From positions 5,778,501-5,842,500 of the forward strand of contig JAGUCH010000002.1 in NCBI GenBank assembly GCA_019096065.1: DNA of 64,000 nt. The letters run 5' to 3'. The notes beneath the pieces are model-generated. The model did not search any database. It saw nothing but the letters and a program-made list of their open reading frames with translations, and was not told the DNA's origin. Position numbers and translations under genes: made by a program. Each line of letters starts with the position of its first letter. Position 1 is the stretch's first letter. Positions 49,401-61,050 of the stretch are shown here, in pieces. The stretch comes from Paracyclopina nana. Taxonomy: Eukaryota > Arthropoda > Copepoda > Cyclopoida > Cyclopettidae.

Positions 49401-49763
49401 GCCGCACCGATGCGAAATGTATGATGCGCGCGGTTCATTTTTTGCTTGTTCCATTTGCAAAACTTTTTTTTATAATTTTTATAATTTCTAGTATATCAAA
49501 GGCTTTTGCTTTCTTGAAAATGGTCTCTCCTCAAAATATTCTATCGACTATTTTCTTTCGATTTCCTTTTTCTTGGCGGAAAAAGGCTTTCTCTTAAAAA
49601 GGTTTAGCGATTCAAGGGTGATAACTTTCCGGTGATAAGCTGTGGTGCCTCAAGTCTAATGAATAAATCAAATGGGCATTATGACACTCATAATTATGAA
49701 AAATCGATGTGTGGTGCTGCTATGGCAATTTGCAAGCTTTCCCTTTTTTACCTGTAATTCAAC
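43401..49763. other. Intergenic, no gene recognised
   Basis: Over 6 kb without an open frame I can assign. Simple repeats: (GA)n near 43920-43930 and 44563-44578, (CA)n at 45292-45304. Regulatory sequence of the innexin and of the four-TM gene probably lies here. Confidence 0.45.
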
Positions 49764-50544
49764 ATGTGTTGGCATGATTTGAAGAAGTTTTGTTGCTGTT
49801 TTTCAATCAAACAAGGAGCATGGATTGTATCAGTCATTCACACCTTGATCCTCATTCTGGTGTTAGTTGAAAGCATGCTTTTGCCTGATTACTCTGCAAA
49901 GTCTCCATGGCTTCACGAAATTGTCAGAAATGTCCGACTGGAAAATCCAACCACTCATAAAATCTTTATCGGAATCTTACTAGGAGCAGGTAAAACTTAC
50001 GCATTTGCGTCAGAGCTGAAAAGCCATCTTTCTCTCCATTTCAGGCATTTTCTACAACTTGTTGTTCATTTTTGGGCTAGCCATAGGCTGGCCATGGTTC
50101 ATGTTGCCATGTCTCATGTCCCAGATGCTTATGGTGTTCGGGCTCTTTTTCCTCAGTGTGTTCACTTACATCAAGCATTGGAGTGAAGCAAATTTATTCT
50201 ACGCTGGGGTGATTCCTGGAGTGGCAGGTTTTGTATTCTTATACTTCTGGATTGTTAATATGGTAGCATTTAACATTTTGAGGAGAGAAAAGATGAAAAT
50301 AACTGTTACTGAAGTCTCTCCAGAAGATGTTCAGGAGACCACTCTGACTAACAATTACATGTGAGATAGTTTTTTAACTGAAATTTAAATCATTGCATTT
50401 CTTGCATTGATTTTTAGGCTGCCAAGCATATCCAACACAGGCAACGTGTATGAAGTGGATTTCAATGCCAGCTTCAACTCGGGATTTCACCCGCCGATTT
50501 TCCAAATCACAGCACCTTCTACTCCAAGAAATGAAGACAGTTAG
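49764..50544 (+). CDS. Four-transmembrane protein (LAPTM/DUF4728-like tetraspan)
   Basis: Three exons, 49764-49989, 50045-50360 and 50418-50544, total 669 nt, 222 aa. The N-terminus has a Cys-rich start (KKFCCCFSIKQGAWI) running into a first membrane helix (VSVIHTLILILVLVE). Three further hydrophobic segments follow: FIGILLGAGIFYNLLFIFGL, CLMSQMLMVFGLFFLSVF, and GVAGFVFLYFWIVNMVAFNI. The tail is hydrophilic and Ser/Pro-rich. The CCCF-x-x-K-x-G start and four helices resemble arthropod tetraspan proteins of the LAPTM/DUF4728 type, found in lysosomal or junctional membranes; this is a resemblance from memory, not a firm assignment. The stop lies 22 bp from the stop of the convergent zinc transporter. 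Both introns are short (55 and 57 bp). Confidence 0.78.
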
Positions 50545-50557
50545 CTTTTGTTTAGCT

Positions 50558-50563
50558 AATAAA
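50558..50563 (+). terminator. Polyadenylation signal of the four-TM gene
   Basis: AATAAA 14 bp after the stop. Cleavage 10-30 bp downstream would fall inside the last coding exon of the opposite-strand zinc transporter. Confidence 0.6.
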
Positions 50564-50566
50564 AAA

Positions 50567-52088
50567 TCAATCTACTAGTTGTTCATTGCAAGTTTTGCAC
50601 CTTTCTAAAGCAAACTGATTATGATCATCAATCTGGATGGTGGTAAAGTTAATCTTGAACTTCAACTTGAGCACTCTGGTCGCTTCTTGCAGCACTAGGA
50701 TTCTTTGATTCTCATCTCTTATCACAACGTGAACCATTGAAGCAGTTTTGTCCATGGAGAGAGACCACACTTTCAAATCATGGATATTTGAGACGCCTCT
50801 AATCTTTAAAAGTTCTCTCCTCAGACTTTTGTAGCTCATGCCATGGGGCGATCCTTCCATCAGAATATTCAAAGTATCTCTTAATATGGTGATGGTGGTC
50901 ATGAACACAATGGCAGCAAAGATCAGAGTACAAATGGGGTCTGCCAATTTGTATTCCGGATTTGTCTTGATCACAATGGAAGAGATCAGGACTCCGATGG
51001 ATTGCAGCAAATCTCCCAGCACATGAATCAAAGCAGCTCTCACATTCAAATGATGGTGTTTTGTTGGATCCAATTGCGCCATCTGAAACATTTTTAATAA
51101 TATCAGGACTTTCTTTTGAAAAAACTCTGTGAGTGTGAGGAGAAAAATGCCAAGAATTTTCTCATATGCTATATGAGAAGCAAAGTTGACAAAAAATAGC
51201 GTATGGTACCTGATGCTCTTCTGTCTCTTCATCGCTAGTGTCGTGACTTTCAAGGTGAGCATGGCCATGGGAATGCCCATGACTATGCGGCACATGACAC
51301 ACACCGTGAAGCAAAAGCCCTAAGAGAATGTTGAAGCCAACAGCCAAAGCTGCAACTATGATCATGATATTGCCTTCCACCTCGAATTCTTTAGTTTGTA
51401 TCCTATGAATAGCCAGGTAGACAAGGACCCCAGTGACATACCTTGAATTATTATTTGGGTGAGTTTGAGGTATTCAAGTACAAATACATACTTTTAATTA
51501 CCATATTATCACAACAGTCAACAAAGCACCCAAAACTTCTGCCCTTGCGTAGCCAAAATTGAAGCCTTTCTTGGGATTTCGGCTGCCAATCCAGATGGCC
51601 ACAAGACTGACTACAAAACTGGCCAAGTCTGACATCATATGAGCTGCGTCACCCATAATGGCCAGGCTTCCTGAAATGTATCCTCCCACCACTTCTGAGG
51701 CAATGAATAGAGCTACTAGAACACAGGCCATGGCTAATCTTTTCATGGCACTTTTGTTGGCTTGTGAAATGCCTGCAGTCTTGCTCATTTCATCTGAGGT
51801 ATGACAATGGTCCAGCAAACTTGAATCACTGTCATAGTTAGAGTCATTCTCCATTATGAGGCTTGAGTCAGTAGACGCAACTTTCCTGTAGATTTTCCCT
51901 GTTATAAGCACTTTTCATGACCAAAACGCAAATTTTGCTCACATAATTAAATCCGGATCCTGAGTAAGCCTATCATTTTCCCCTGGAAAAATGGAGGTCA
52001 CTGAGCCTTCAATGCTAACGAGAGGTATGAGTGCAGTCGCTACAACTCCATCAGCTTCTTCGGTGACTTGAAGTTGTTGAGGGATCAT
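50567..52088 (-). CDS. Zinc transporter, ZnT/SLC30 family (cation diffusion facilitator)
   Basis: Four exons in transcript order: 51943-52088, 51502-51885, 51210-51441, 50567-51082. They sum to 1278 nt, 425 aa. The 57-bp first intron was placed so that phase is kept (the acceptor CTACAG at 51886-51891). Six membrane segments are visible. The transport-site motifs are HMMSD in the second segment (GDAAHMMSDLASF) and HVLGD in the fifth (IHVLGDLLQS), the HxxxD pairs that bind zinc. Between segments four and five is a histidine-rich loop (HSHGHSHGHAH), usual in ZnT proteins. The C-terminal cytosolic domain contains HDLKVWSLS and ends with HNQFALERCKTC. The arrangement is closest to the ZnT2/3/4/8 group, which load zinc into vesicles by proton exchange. 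The exact member is not determined. No AATAAA lies soon after its stop; the nearest, at 50193-50198, is inside the neighbouring gene. Confidence 0.93.
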
Positions 52089-55000
52089 GGTGATATTGAA
52101 TATCTCAAATGCAGCTTAACTATAAAATAACACTTACAGTTCTTCTTCGTCTGATCATTTTTGCACTGTGCTATTGTGATGCAGATGTAGTAGTATAGTA
52201 TTTTTGCTGCTACTGTTGTAGTAGTGGAAGTGAAGCTTATTTCAAAAGAATTACAACAGACGCGTGCACATCTGTGAAGACTACAAGCTTTTGTTGGACA
52301 AAAAAATCAACACCTGATAATTTTAGAGCCACTTTAAGTAGCAGGCTTTCTTTTTTCAAATTGTGCATTTCTTGTCAACTTTAATGCTTACCTAGGTATA
52401 TTTACAAAAGTTTCATTTGTACTGTTTCAACACTTGCACAGAGTTTTCAGCTGAAATTCAATCGCTATACTAGCTGCGATATATGTGGGCTATCAGCACC
52501 TGATTTTACTTGATTCTTATCAAATTTCGAGAAACCACAAATCAGTCGTGACAGTAGGCATGAAAATCAAAATGATTTATTTGGTGAAAAATAGCCTCGT
52601 CATGCGGTATCTCATTTGTCCACCTTAAAAGCTTGCTGCATGCACACACCCCAATTTTCACTTCAATAATCATGGCCAATCTATCTCTTTCTCCTGTCAT
52701 GTGCCAATTATGTATAAACTGTACTATTGTAACCAAATGACAGCACTTTTGCATGCCATTTCCCCTAATGAATTGGGCAAGAAATTGTAGCCCGAATAGG
52801 TTGTGCCTCGGTGCACTTTGAAAACTTGATTATTATTTGCCACCATGTATACCTAAGCAACTTGGGAGAAGAAAGTGTCAAACTTTGGTGAATTTATAAT
52901 GAGATCAGATCAACCTTTGGCATCATTTTGAAAGCCATCGAAAATAACTGCCTTGATTTGTTTCACTTCTCTGGAGCTCGCATGAGGTTAAAGTGGCCTG
53001 GAATAAGCCACTTTAAGCTGATACAGTTATAAAAAGGGGCTCCACTTGTTATCTTTATAGCAGCTCTGAGGTGTGAAAATATTCCTCCACAATTGTCCCA
53101 AGGGACTTATAAACTAAGTAGAGCTTTCTTCATGATAAAATCCTAAGCCTGCTCCATCTTAAAGCCCCAGGCAAAAAATATTCTGGCTTTGACCCCAAAA
53201 CTTTCTATCAGTCAATTGAATTGTTGTGGTGACAGACTGTTAAAAAACAGACCATAAAAAGAGGCTTTGAGGGCAGCTGTGCTAAAGTGCTCGCGACAAA
53301 CGGGTGCATGTAAAAATTGCTTGAATCTCTCCTCAGCTCTGATTTGTAATAGTCTGTTTTGGCCTATGCAAGGAGTTTTTATGCTCTCGAGGCAAAAGTT
53401 TTGGCCTTTTGGTCCCATTTGAGCTGCTCTCGACAAATTGGGCTGGCCATAAAATGCAAATAGCCTTAGACAATCTATGTTATGGACACAATTTGTTTTT
53501 GCTGAAAATTCAATTTTTTCCAACCCGCATTCTTCTAGCTCTTGAGCGGTCTATCTATCTGACAAGAAATCCAATGACATCACAATTTTCTCCCAGAAGA
53601 ATCTATGATGGTAGACAAATAGTGCTGCTCTAACTATATCGATTATTTTCATGAGAACTCAAGGTCATCTCACATGTACATTTGTCCCCAAAATTGATAA
53701 GGGTGACAATAATGCTTTAATAATGTAGGGGCTAGGAGTAATCAAAAACCTGAAAGCAAATTCACAAAGTGAGAGAGCTGAAATGAAAATAGAGAAACGG
53801 CTGCTGAGAACCGAATTAAATAGGCAGATCATCCAGAGGTAGATGAGATTTTAAGGAGTGTAAACTAATGAGAAACTAAAGCTGAGATGTGTGAACCTAG
53901 AGAAAGGAATTATTTCATGAGAGCTTAGGAATGTCAGTGCATCATCGTACGCCATTATTTACTCCAAACATCACAATATGTATTCCTATGCGGTAATTTA
54001 TTTTATTTACTCAAGCTTCTTCATCGCAGAGAGAAATCAAAAGGAAAAACTTTCCAAGCGCATAGCAGCATTTGCTAGTGATGTGGTTGATTAAGGTCTT
54101 GTAGCAGATAAAGGAAATGAGATCAAGTCCTGACACAGATTGACATTAGACCTGATTGCTTCATTACCCCAAGCAAACATTGCGACAAAATTTTGCTCCT
54201 GCCTCTGCCGCCCAAATAAGAAATGCATTTTGCAAAATTGCTTGCACAAAACTAGTACAACTACGTAGTATGTGCAGACAACACATACAGGCTAGGATTA
54301 ATAGTATATGATAATAAATGATGTGTTTGCACAATGGCTCAATTGCATTATCCTGATCGTGATGGGCGCGTGCATCTGTATAAACAAAATCAGTGAAGAA
54401 AGCCGAACCAATATATCTGGTAGCTCTGAGACCAGTTATACCAATTGAAAAGGAGAGGTTGTTGAAATACGTTGTTTCAAAAATAATAGGGATGCATCAT
54501 ATTCACGAATTTTCAGCGATCCAGTTTTTCATGTGCAAACGTACGTACGCTTCATTTTTTTGCCCGCTTCAGATAGAAGTCAAGAGCTTTCTTCTTCGGT
54601 CTCGCAGCGAAGTGGCAACATCGTGCAGCGATAGAAAAGGACTCCAGCTCGATACCAACTTGGAGCTGTTGAGGAAAGCTGAGCTCACGGAGTAGATTTT
54701 CGTGCTGGGATCAAGCTAAAGTAAGATCTCGCTCGAAAGCCCCGAAAATATATGTATACGTAAAAGCTTGGCTCGCAATATAGCGCGGCCCCCGCCATGC
54801 ACTAAGGAAGCGATGTGATAGAAAGGGACGGCGACGCTTAGGGATGAGCGATTTTCACCGTACTTATGCAATTGCTCATAAAATATGGAATGAATGTAGG
54901 GATTTAATTATCTGAGCATGAGGACTACTAAGGTCGATGGAAATTTTCAGTTTTTCATTTAAAAAGTCCTATAAAAATTGACCGATCCCTACAGAGTAAC

Positions 55001-56015
55001 GCGAACGCGCACAGCTTCTTCACGATTCGCGAGAGATTGTCCAGAACAACCATAAACACGGCATTATTCATCTACCTAACGAATCGTGGGTTAGTTAGAA
55101 CAAGGCGCCAAAAAAACTGACACGACATTTTTTATATCAAGTTGCTTCGGTGCGCTTTCCTTACTGTTTGTTCCGGGCGCGTAATGCTCCAAGTTAGCGT
55201 GCACATCGCCGAGGCTGCTGTTCATCGTCCTCGTTGAGGCTGTTCTTCTTGGCCATCGTTGTCGTCGTTTGCTTGCCAACCAAAGCAAACACAAACCACC
55301 CCGAAGTTGTTGTTGCTCAGCTAAAAATTATATGGTAAGATCAGCCACTTTTTTACTCTGATTGACCTTTCACGCCAAAGACAAAGCTGATTTAGCAAGC
55401 CTTTGAATAATTTGTTCACCTTCTGCAAATTCATTGGAGGCCTTGATTTTTCAATTGCGAATTTAAAATCGATTATCGATGCTCTTGTTGTGGAAGAAGA
55501 TTTAAAGCGAATCGCAAAGATTCCCAGGCGTTATCACTCAACCTTTATTGTTGAGGATAATTTAATGCGGTTCCTCTTGAGTTCAAAAGTCATTGCTCAC
55601 AAAATTATATTTTAAAAAAGCAGCATTAATTGTCGCCTTTGGTTATGATTAATGACGAGTCCTGCTGTGCATTTTCTATGAAGATCATCACACTGGGCGC
55701 GGAAGATGAGTGGATGGTTGTCACGCAACTATTCTGAAGAGGTAAAAATGAGCATAATCATTTCAGGTTGCCCCAGTGTGTTAGTATGTTCTACTATAAA
55801 TGATTTGGAGAAAGCTAGGATTTGAGGCCATGAGGCTGAGTAAAGAGGCGAAAACGGCGACGACGACGTGAAACTCGGTTCAGAGAAGAATTCAGTCGGA
55901 CGGACAACGAGGCAGCGTCGTAAAGGTATATGCCAAAAGTGCCAAGAAAATACCACTTTTCCACTCAGTCATCAGTATACCATTCCAGAGCGTATAATCA
56001 GCAGAAGACGAAAAG
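52089..56015. other. Intergenic, no gene recognised
   Basis: Spacer between divergently oriented genes (zinc transporter left, carbonic-anhydrase-related gene right), so it should hold both promoters. Contains a 10-bp hairpin (52988-53016) followed by TATAAAAAGGGG (53028-53039) with no recognised gene after it. Also a CpG-containing patch (about 54980-55300) where a 20-codon minus-strand frame starts at 55256; neither is assigned. Confidence 0.45.
52988..53016. repeat. Perfect 10-bp inverted repeat next to a TATA-like box
   Basis: TTAAAGTGGC (52988-52997) and GCCACTTTAA (53007-53016) with a 9-nt loop, followed 12 bp later by TATAAAAA (53028-53035). Confidence 0.4.
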
Positions 56016-57591
56016 ATGCACACTCTGGCCCTAATCCTGCTCAAGGTGGCCCTAGTGAAGGCCAATTGGCAAGAATGGTGGACCTACGACGGCATTTCTG
56101 GCCCTGGATATTGGGGAGTGATTAATCCCGCGTGGAACTTGTGCTCGCGTGGACGGCATCAATCACCCATCAATATAGACCCCAACCAACTCATTCGAGA
56201 CCGCAGCCTCGACGAGGCGCCCAAATTCGGGGTGGACAAGCGGCCCATTTCTGGAACGCTGCACAATTCTGGACAAGCGTTGGTGTTTCGGGTTGATCCA
56301 GATAGAGCCGCTCAAATGGCAGTAAATATCTCCGGAGGACCGCTGGCTTATAGGTATTTGTGGCATTAGCAGATACAACCTCATTTATACCTATTACCCG
56401 CCTGACTCTACAAAATTGTAGGATACTATGTATTCGACGCAGCACATATCTTTTGATCGTTCTCTGCTTGCTTTAAAACTAAGTCAAATTTTTTGGATAA
56501 TGATTATTAGATGATTGACTAGTAAAGTGGACCTACCGCAGTTTTTTATTGTGGCTTCATCCAATTACTATTCGGCTGTATAGTATCTCTAGGGAATTTT
56601 GAATAATTCTTCTGGTAGCATATGTATTTCATGCCACGCACTTGCACAGTGGAGGTTCTGGCGCGAAAAACAGTCAGGATCCATTGAAAAACGTATCAAT
56701 TCAAGCACCCCCAGTGCGCATCAAGAAATGGAAGATTATGCAGAAACTTTTTTGCCTTCAAGTTGCCATATTTGACAGCAGTGAAGAAGCTTTCTCTAAT
56801 AAGTGCTCTGTTTGTTGCATATGTGTATATTCAATTCGAATTGGAATTCCATTCTAGGTATCAGTTTGAGCAAATGTTCTTCCATTGGAGTGAGTCCGAC
56901 AACAATGGCGGCTCGGAGCACAAGATCAACAACCAATCTTTTCCTGGTGAGGTCCAACTCTACGGTTTCAATGCTCACTTGTTCTCCAACTTGTCAGAGG
57001 CCGTTTTGCATCCTCATGGAGCTGTGGGGGTTGCAATTATGATCCAAGTATCTGACAGAGACTCTAACAAAGGCCTCAGGCCCATCACCTCCCATCTAAA
57101 AAAGGTGGAGCACGAGCAGCACCAGGAAAAATGTAGTCATTATTACGCTTTTTTTCTTCTCGCAGGTGATCTACAGAGGCCAGGCTCATCCAATTGAAAA
57201 CCTGAATTTGGCAGAAATCTTGCCTGAAACTGAATACTACATGACTTACGAGGGATCCACGACTTATCCTGGATGCTGGGAAACTGTGACATGGATTGTC
57301 ATGAATAAACCCATTTACATTTCAAGGCAAGAAATGTACGCACTCAAATTGCTGATGCAGGGAGACAAAATCAATCCCAAGTCCTCATTGGCTCCCAACT
57401 CGAGGCCGATCCAAGAGGGTCACAATAGAAGCGTTAGAACCAATATTTACTACGGCAGCCAACAGCATTCCGACCTAACCAGTTCGGAAAGGAGTGAAGT
57501 TGGACAAGAGGAAAAAGTGCAGGAATGCCATGATGTATTTGAAAACTTCCACTACAAATCTGCTGCTACAGCTGCAGCCTCCAAGCCCTAG
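56016..57591 (+). CDS. Secreted carbonic-anhydrase-related protein (CA10/CA11-like)
   Basis: Three exons, 56016-56353, 56858-57104 and 57166-57591, total 1011 nt, 336 aa. The N-terminus MHTLALILLKVALVKA is a signal peptide. The alpha-carbonic-anhydrase fold follows: GPGYWGVINPAWNLCS, QSPINID, SEHKINNQSFPGEVQLYGFN, and TTYPGCWETVTWIVMNKPI. Of the three zinc histidines only one is kept: FFHW retains the second (H122), the first is Phe120, and the third is Gln146 in EVQLY. Loss of the third to Gln is a mark of CARP X/XI, so it should not hydrate CO2. In vertebrates these proteins are secreted or surface-bound neurexin ligands; that role here is only suggested. The 61-bp intron after LKK was chosen because it restores KKVIYRG and the family alignment; reading through adds unrelated residues. 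The last 50 or so residues are a hydrophilic extension. Polyadenylation signal at 57678-57683. Confidence 0.9.
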
Positions 57592-57677
57592 AAGACACGA
57601 TACAGCTCCGCCCACGTTATAAATGTAATAGGAATGCAATGGAAATTATAATAGTATGCTGCTGATCTTGAAACAGT

Positions 57678-57683
57678 AATAAA
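57678..57683 (+). terminator. Polyadenylation signal of carbonic-anhydrase-related gene
   Basis: AATAAA 87 bp after the stop codon. Confidence 0.6.
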
Positions 57684-60600
57684 ACCCTACTACGGTTGTT
57701 GTTCATGATTATTGCATGGTGGCTGTTTACTAGTTCTGGCCAGGGTCATCAGCGGACTTTATAAAACTAGGCGAGTTAACCTATTTATCAGCATGAACAA
57801 ACAGTACACAAAAAGTTTTCGCATCAAAGAAAGTATCTTACAGATGAGCCTAGCCTAGCTATTTTATGGGAAAGGTAGCAGCAAATCGGGCTTAGCTCAT
57901 CTGGCTGCCATGAGATGGGCAAAAACAAAATAATTTTGAACTACTGGCATTTTGCGTTAAGAGTCAGAATCATCAGTGATCGACGCAAAAAAGTGCACAA
58001 AGAACAGCAGCTGACCGAGGCAACATCCAAGCCATTTATAGTATTCGTGTTGCAATAGTAAAAGCGTGATAGACAGTCAGTATAGCAGTAGCCACAAAGT
58101 TGGACCCTTTTTTGAGCTACACAGCAACCGATACAAAGTTTTGCCTCATGCACCTTGATCACTTCTTTTGTTGCGTTCAATAAACTGGAGGAAGCCGCCA
58201 TTCCCATGGGACGACTTTTTTTCTCCTCACGAGGAGACACGAAGTAGTTCTATTTTTCAAAGAATTCCATTAGCAAATGGGATACCATGTAGCTTAACCC
58301 ATTTGTCGCATAACAATATTTTCCCTCCATGTCCCCAAGGCTCACATATCTCTCATGAGATTCTCGGTTTGAAGTTTGCCCTTTGATGTGGCTTTTAAAC
58401 ACGCTGCGCGCGCGCGTAAATCAGTGCTCTTTGTGCAATTAGGCGTTCATTTGGTATTCCTTATAGCTGAAGCTATCTTGGCACTGAATCCATGTCATGA
58501 GAAATGACCTTAGATGAGACTTGTGGTGCATTTGCCTGGTTGATTCAGTGGTGGCGCCATCTTGCGTAATTTTGTATTTTTAGGCTAGCAAAACAATGGT
58601 GCGTTTGTTAGCTGCCAGTTGCAGAACATTAGAGGGATTGTTCATCAAGAAAGCACAAGGGGGAAATCTGTTGGCAGCCAGATAACTCCATATCAGCCAG
58701 CCAAATGGCCATGTTTTCTTGGTAGAGTTTTTGTGAGAGCTTACAAAACTGAAAATTAGTATTCAATGGGCCCGAGGAGCTATCAATTCGGGCAAAATGA
58801 GCCAAGTTGACACATAATGGATGCTGCTCATTCATGGCCCTCATGAAAGTACGTAAAAATTAGGTGCTCTATTTAGCCAGAGAGAGGCCACATGCAAATT
58901 CACACATAAAGCCTTTACACCTGTGAAATACTCAATTATGAATGATAGTAATTGTAAAGCTTTTGCAGATGAATGTCTAAGAAAATCCTACAGGGCAGTG
59001 CGACCATCTTTTCTCTGTAAGCTAAGGGTTGTAGTGCCAAAATTTTGTACTGGCAACATCTGCAAAGAGCTATTATGGGTTGGGTAAGGGCTACAAACTT
59101 CAACTTCATGGATGGGACGGCTCAATTTATTGCTATTACTCCCAAGAAGGGTGAAATCAAGTGCAAAACTCTCTCATTATTACATGCTTTGGCCATGCTA
59201 AGATGATCCAGTCACGCTTTGTGTCAGTCTCTGCTGCATGACTGCCTTCTCCACGACATTTGGCAATCAAGGCTAACTAGCCGAAATATATTGGTAATTT
59301 AACTTGGACTATTTGTGATAGCAAAAGCGAGGTTGCGTGAGTGGCCAAATTTGCGTGGCCAAATTTGCGGGGTCACTCAGCTCAACAAAGAAATGTAAAC
59401 AAATAGCGACTGCGTTGCGCGGTTGTTTTTCCTTGATCAAGTCATTAACTTTTTTGCTAGTGTATTATTCTCCCTTTCTTCCTGTTATTTTCCTGGGAAT
59501 TCTCTACCACTGATACAGCTAGTCAAGCACATACCTTCGCCTGGCAAAATATTCAAGAGTATTTTGCCAAGAAACGAGTTCAGTCCATCCCCTCCTAGGA
59601 AACTCATTACATTCCATTGGCTGCACTTTTATGTGGAAAATTCTCACGTTGTGCTCTGATTTTTTGTCAATGTTTACTCTGCCTGCTACTTCCATTGAGA
59701 CTTGTTTGCCAGCCAAAAAGAGATTCTCATGGATAGTAAGTGGGCAAGAGTAGCAATGGTGCAGTCACAGTAAATCCTGAATATTTCGGACCCCTTTTCT
59801 CTGTGATGCTTCTCAAACGATGTCAGCTCTTGATTACATCTTGCTTTGCTCAGCAGGATCACAATTCTTGTGGACGACAACTTTTGGTGTTTGGAGTTGG
59901 AATTACACCTGCAGAAAATCCGGAAAACTGCAAAACTAACAAGAAAAGCCATTCAACTTTATGGCCTAGACAACTATTTGGCTTAATTAGGGGCTCTGCA
60001 ACACAATAGAAATAATGTTTGAAGCCTAATTGGAGCTCAAATGATTTCTTGAATTTACTTGCAGTGGCTTAAACCTTTTTTAAAGTCCAACTTTTATTTC
60101 TTTGTGCTGGTGGGCTTTTGCTCAACAACCCATGAAAAAGATAATCAAACGCACCTCATTGCAGACCAAGATATCTGGTGCTTTTTTCTGCTGCTGTGGT
60201 AATGACTTTTGGCTAGTGAGACTTTGTTGCAAACCCAATCACCGGGTCTGTCAGGCATCCATCCGCATTGAAGATCATTATCTGAATAGACCTTTGGTTT
60301 TTGGTCTTCTCCCAAATCTATGTTGGCTTTCTTGAGTAAAAAACAACAGCTATGGCTGTAATCTTCTTGAGCTCCAAGTGAAACTTTTTTGACACCTTGA
60401 CATGAAACGTTGCAACAAATTGATAACTAGCTGGAATTCAGAAAGAAACAAGGAGAGAAACGAGGTGGGGAACTTTTTCCTCTGTCCCCACATAAATCAG
60501 GTACTAAACTAAACCTAAGTAAAACTTCCAACAAACAATATTGCCAGTAAAAGGATGTATAGGACCTACTAAGTGTTTGCCTAACATATAGGAGGTATTT

Positions 60601-61050
60601 TAAGCATGGGAAAGAAAAAGAGGAATGCCAAACAGTAAACAGAACATTTTAAAAAAAAAAAAGAAGGGGGTCAAAATAAACACTTTAGTAATAGGATTGC
60701 AAGAAAGAAGGCTACAATTTCTTGCCAAGGTTGCGAGAAAGCCTTAGCATTTTTGCGAAAGTTCAAAATGATCTAAAAACACTTGCTTTTACGCGCATTT
60801 AGGGTTTGTATTGGCCATATTTCAAAGAAAAAGCTTTAAGTTCCGTGCATAAGAACGAGGGTAGAAAGAAAGAGGTAAAATAACTAATTCAACTCCTCCT
60901 TTAGAGTATTGTAGCAGCAGGAAAATCAGGATTTATCAGCTGACTTTGTGTCTTTTGAGATGTGTACACAAACTCGCTCAAAAAGTGGATAAACCTGAAT
61001 AGATAGCCACAAAAAATAGTGGGGTCACTTTTCATCACCATCTTTAGGAC
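57684..61050. other. Intergenic, no gene recognised
   Basis: No assignable open frame. Just before the next gene, CTTTAG/GACATGG (61043-61053) looks like a splice acceptor, so a 5' non-coding exon of the decarboxylase gene may lie in this stretch. Confidence 0.45.

Noticed and set aside
52120..52137. 5' UTR intron of the zinc transporter
   Set aside because: Donor and acceptor-like signals are only 18 bp apart, too short to splice.
57105..57165. Reading on past LKK as coding in the carbonic-anhydrase-related gene
   Set aside because: The GT-AG 61-bp intron restores phase and the conserved LKKVIYRG join; the read-through residues fit nothing in the family.
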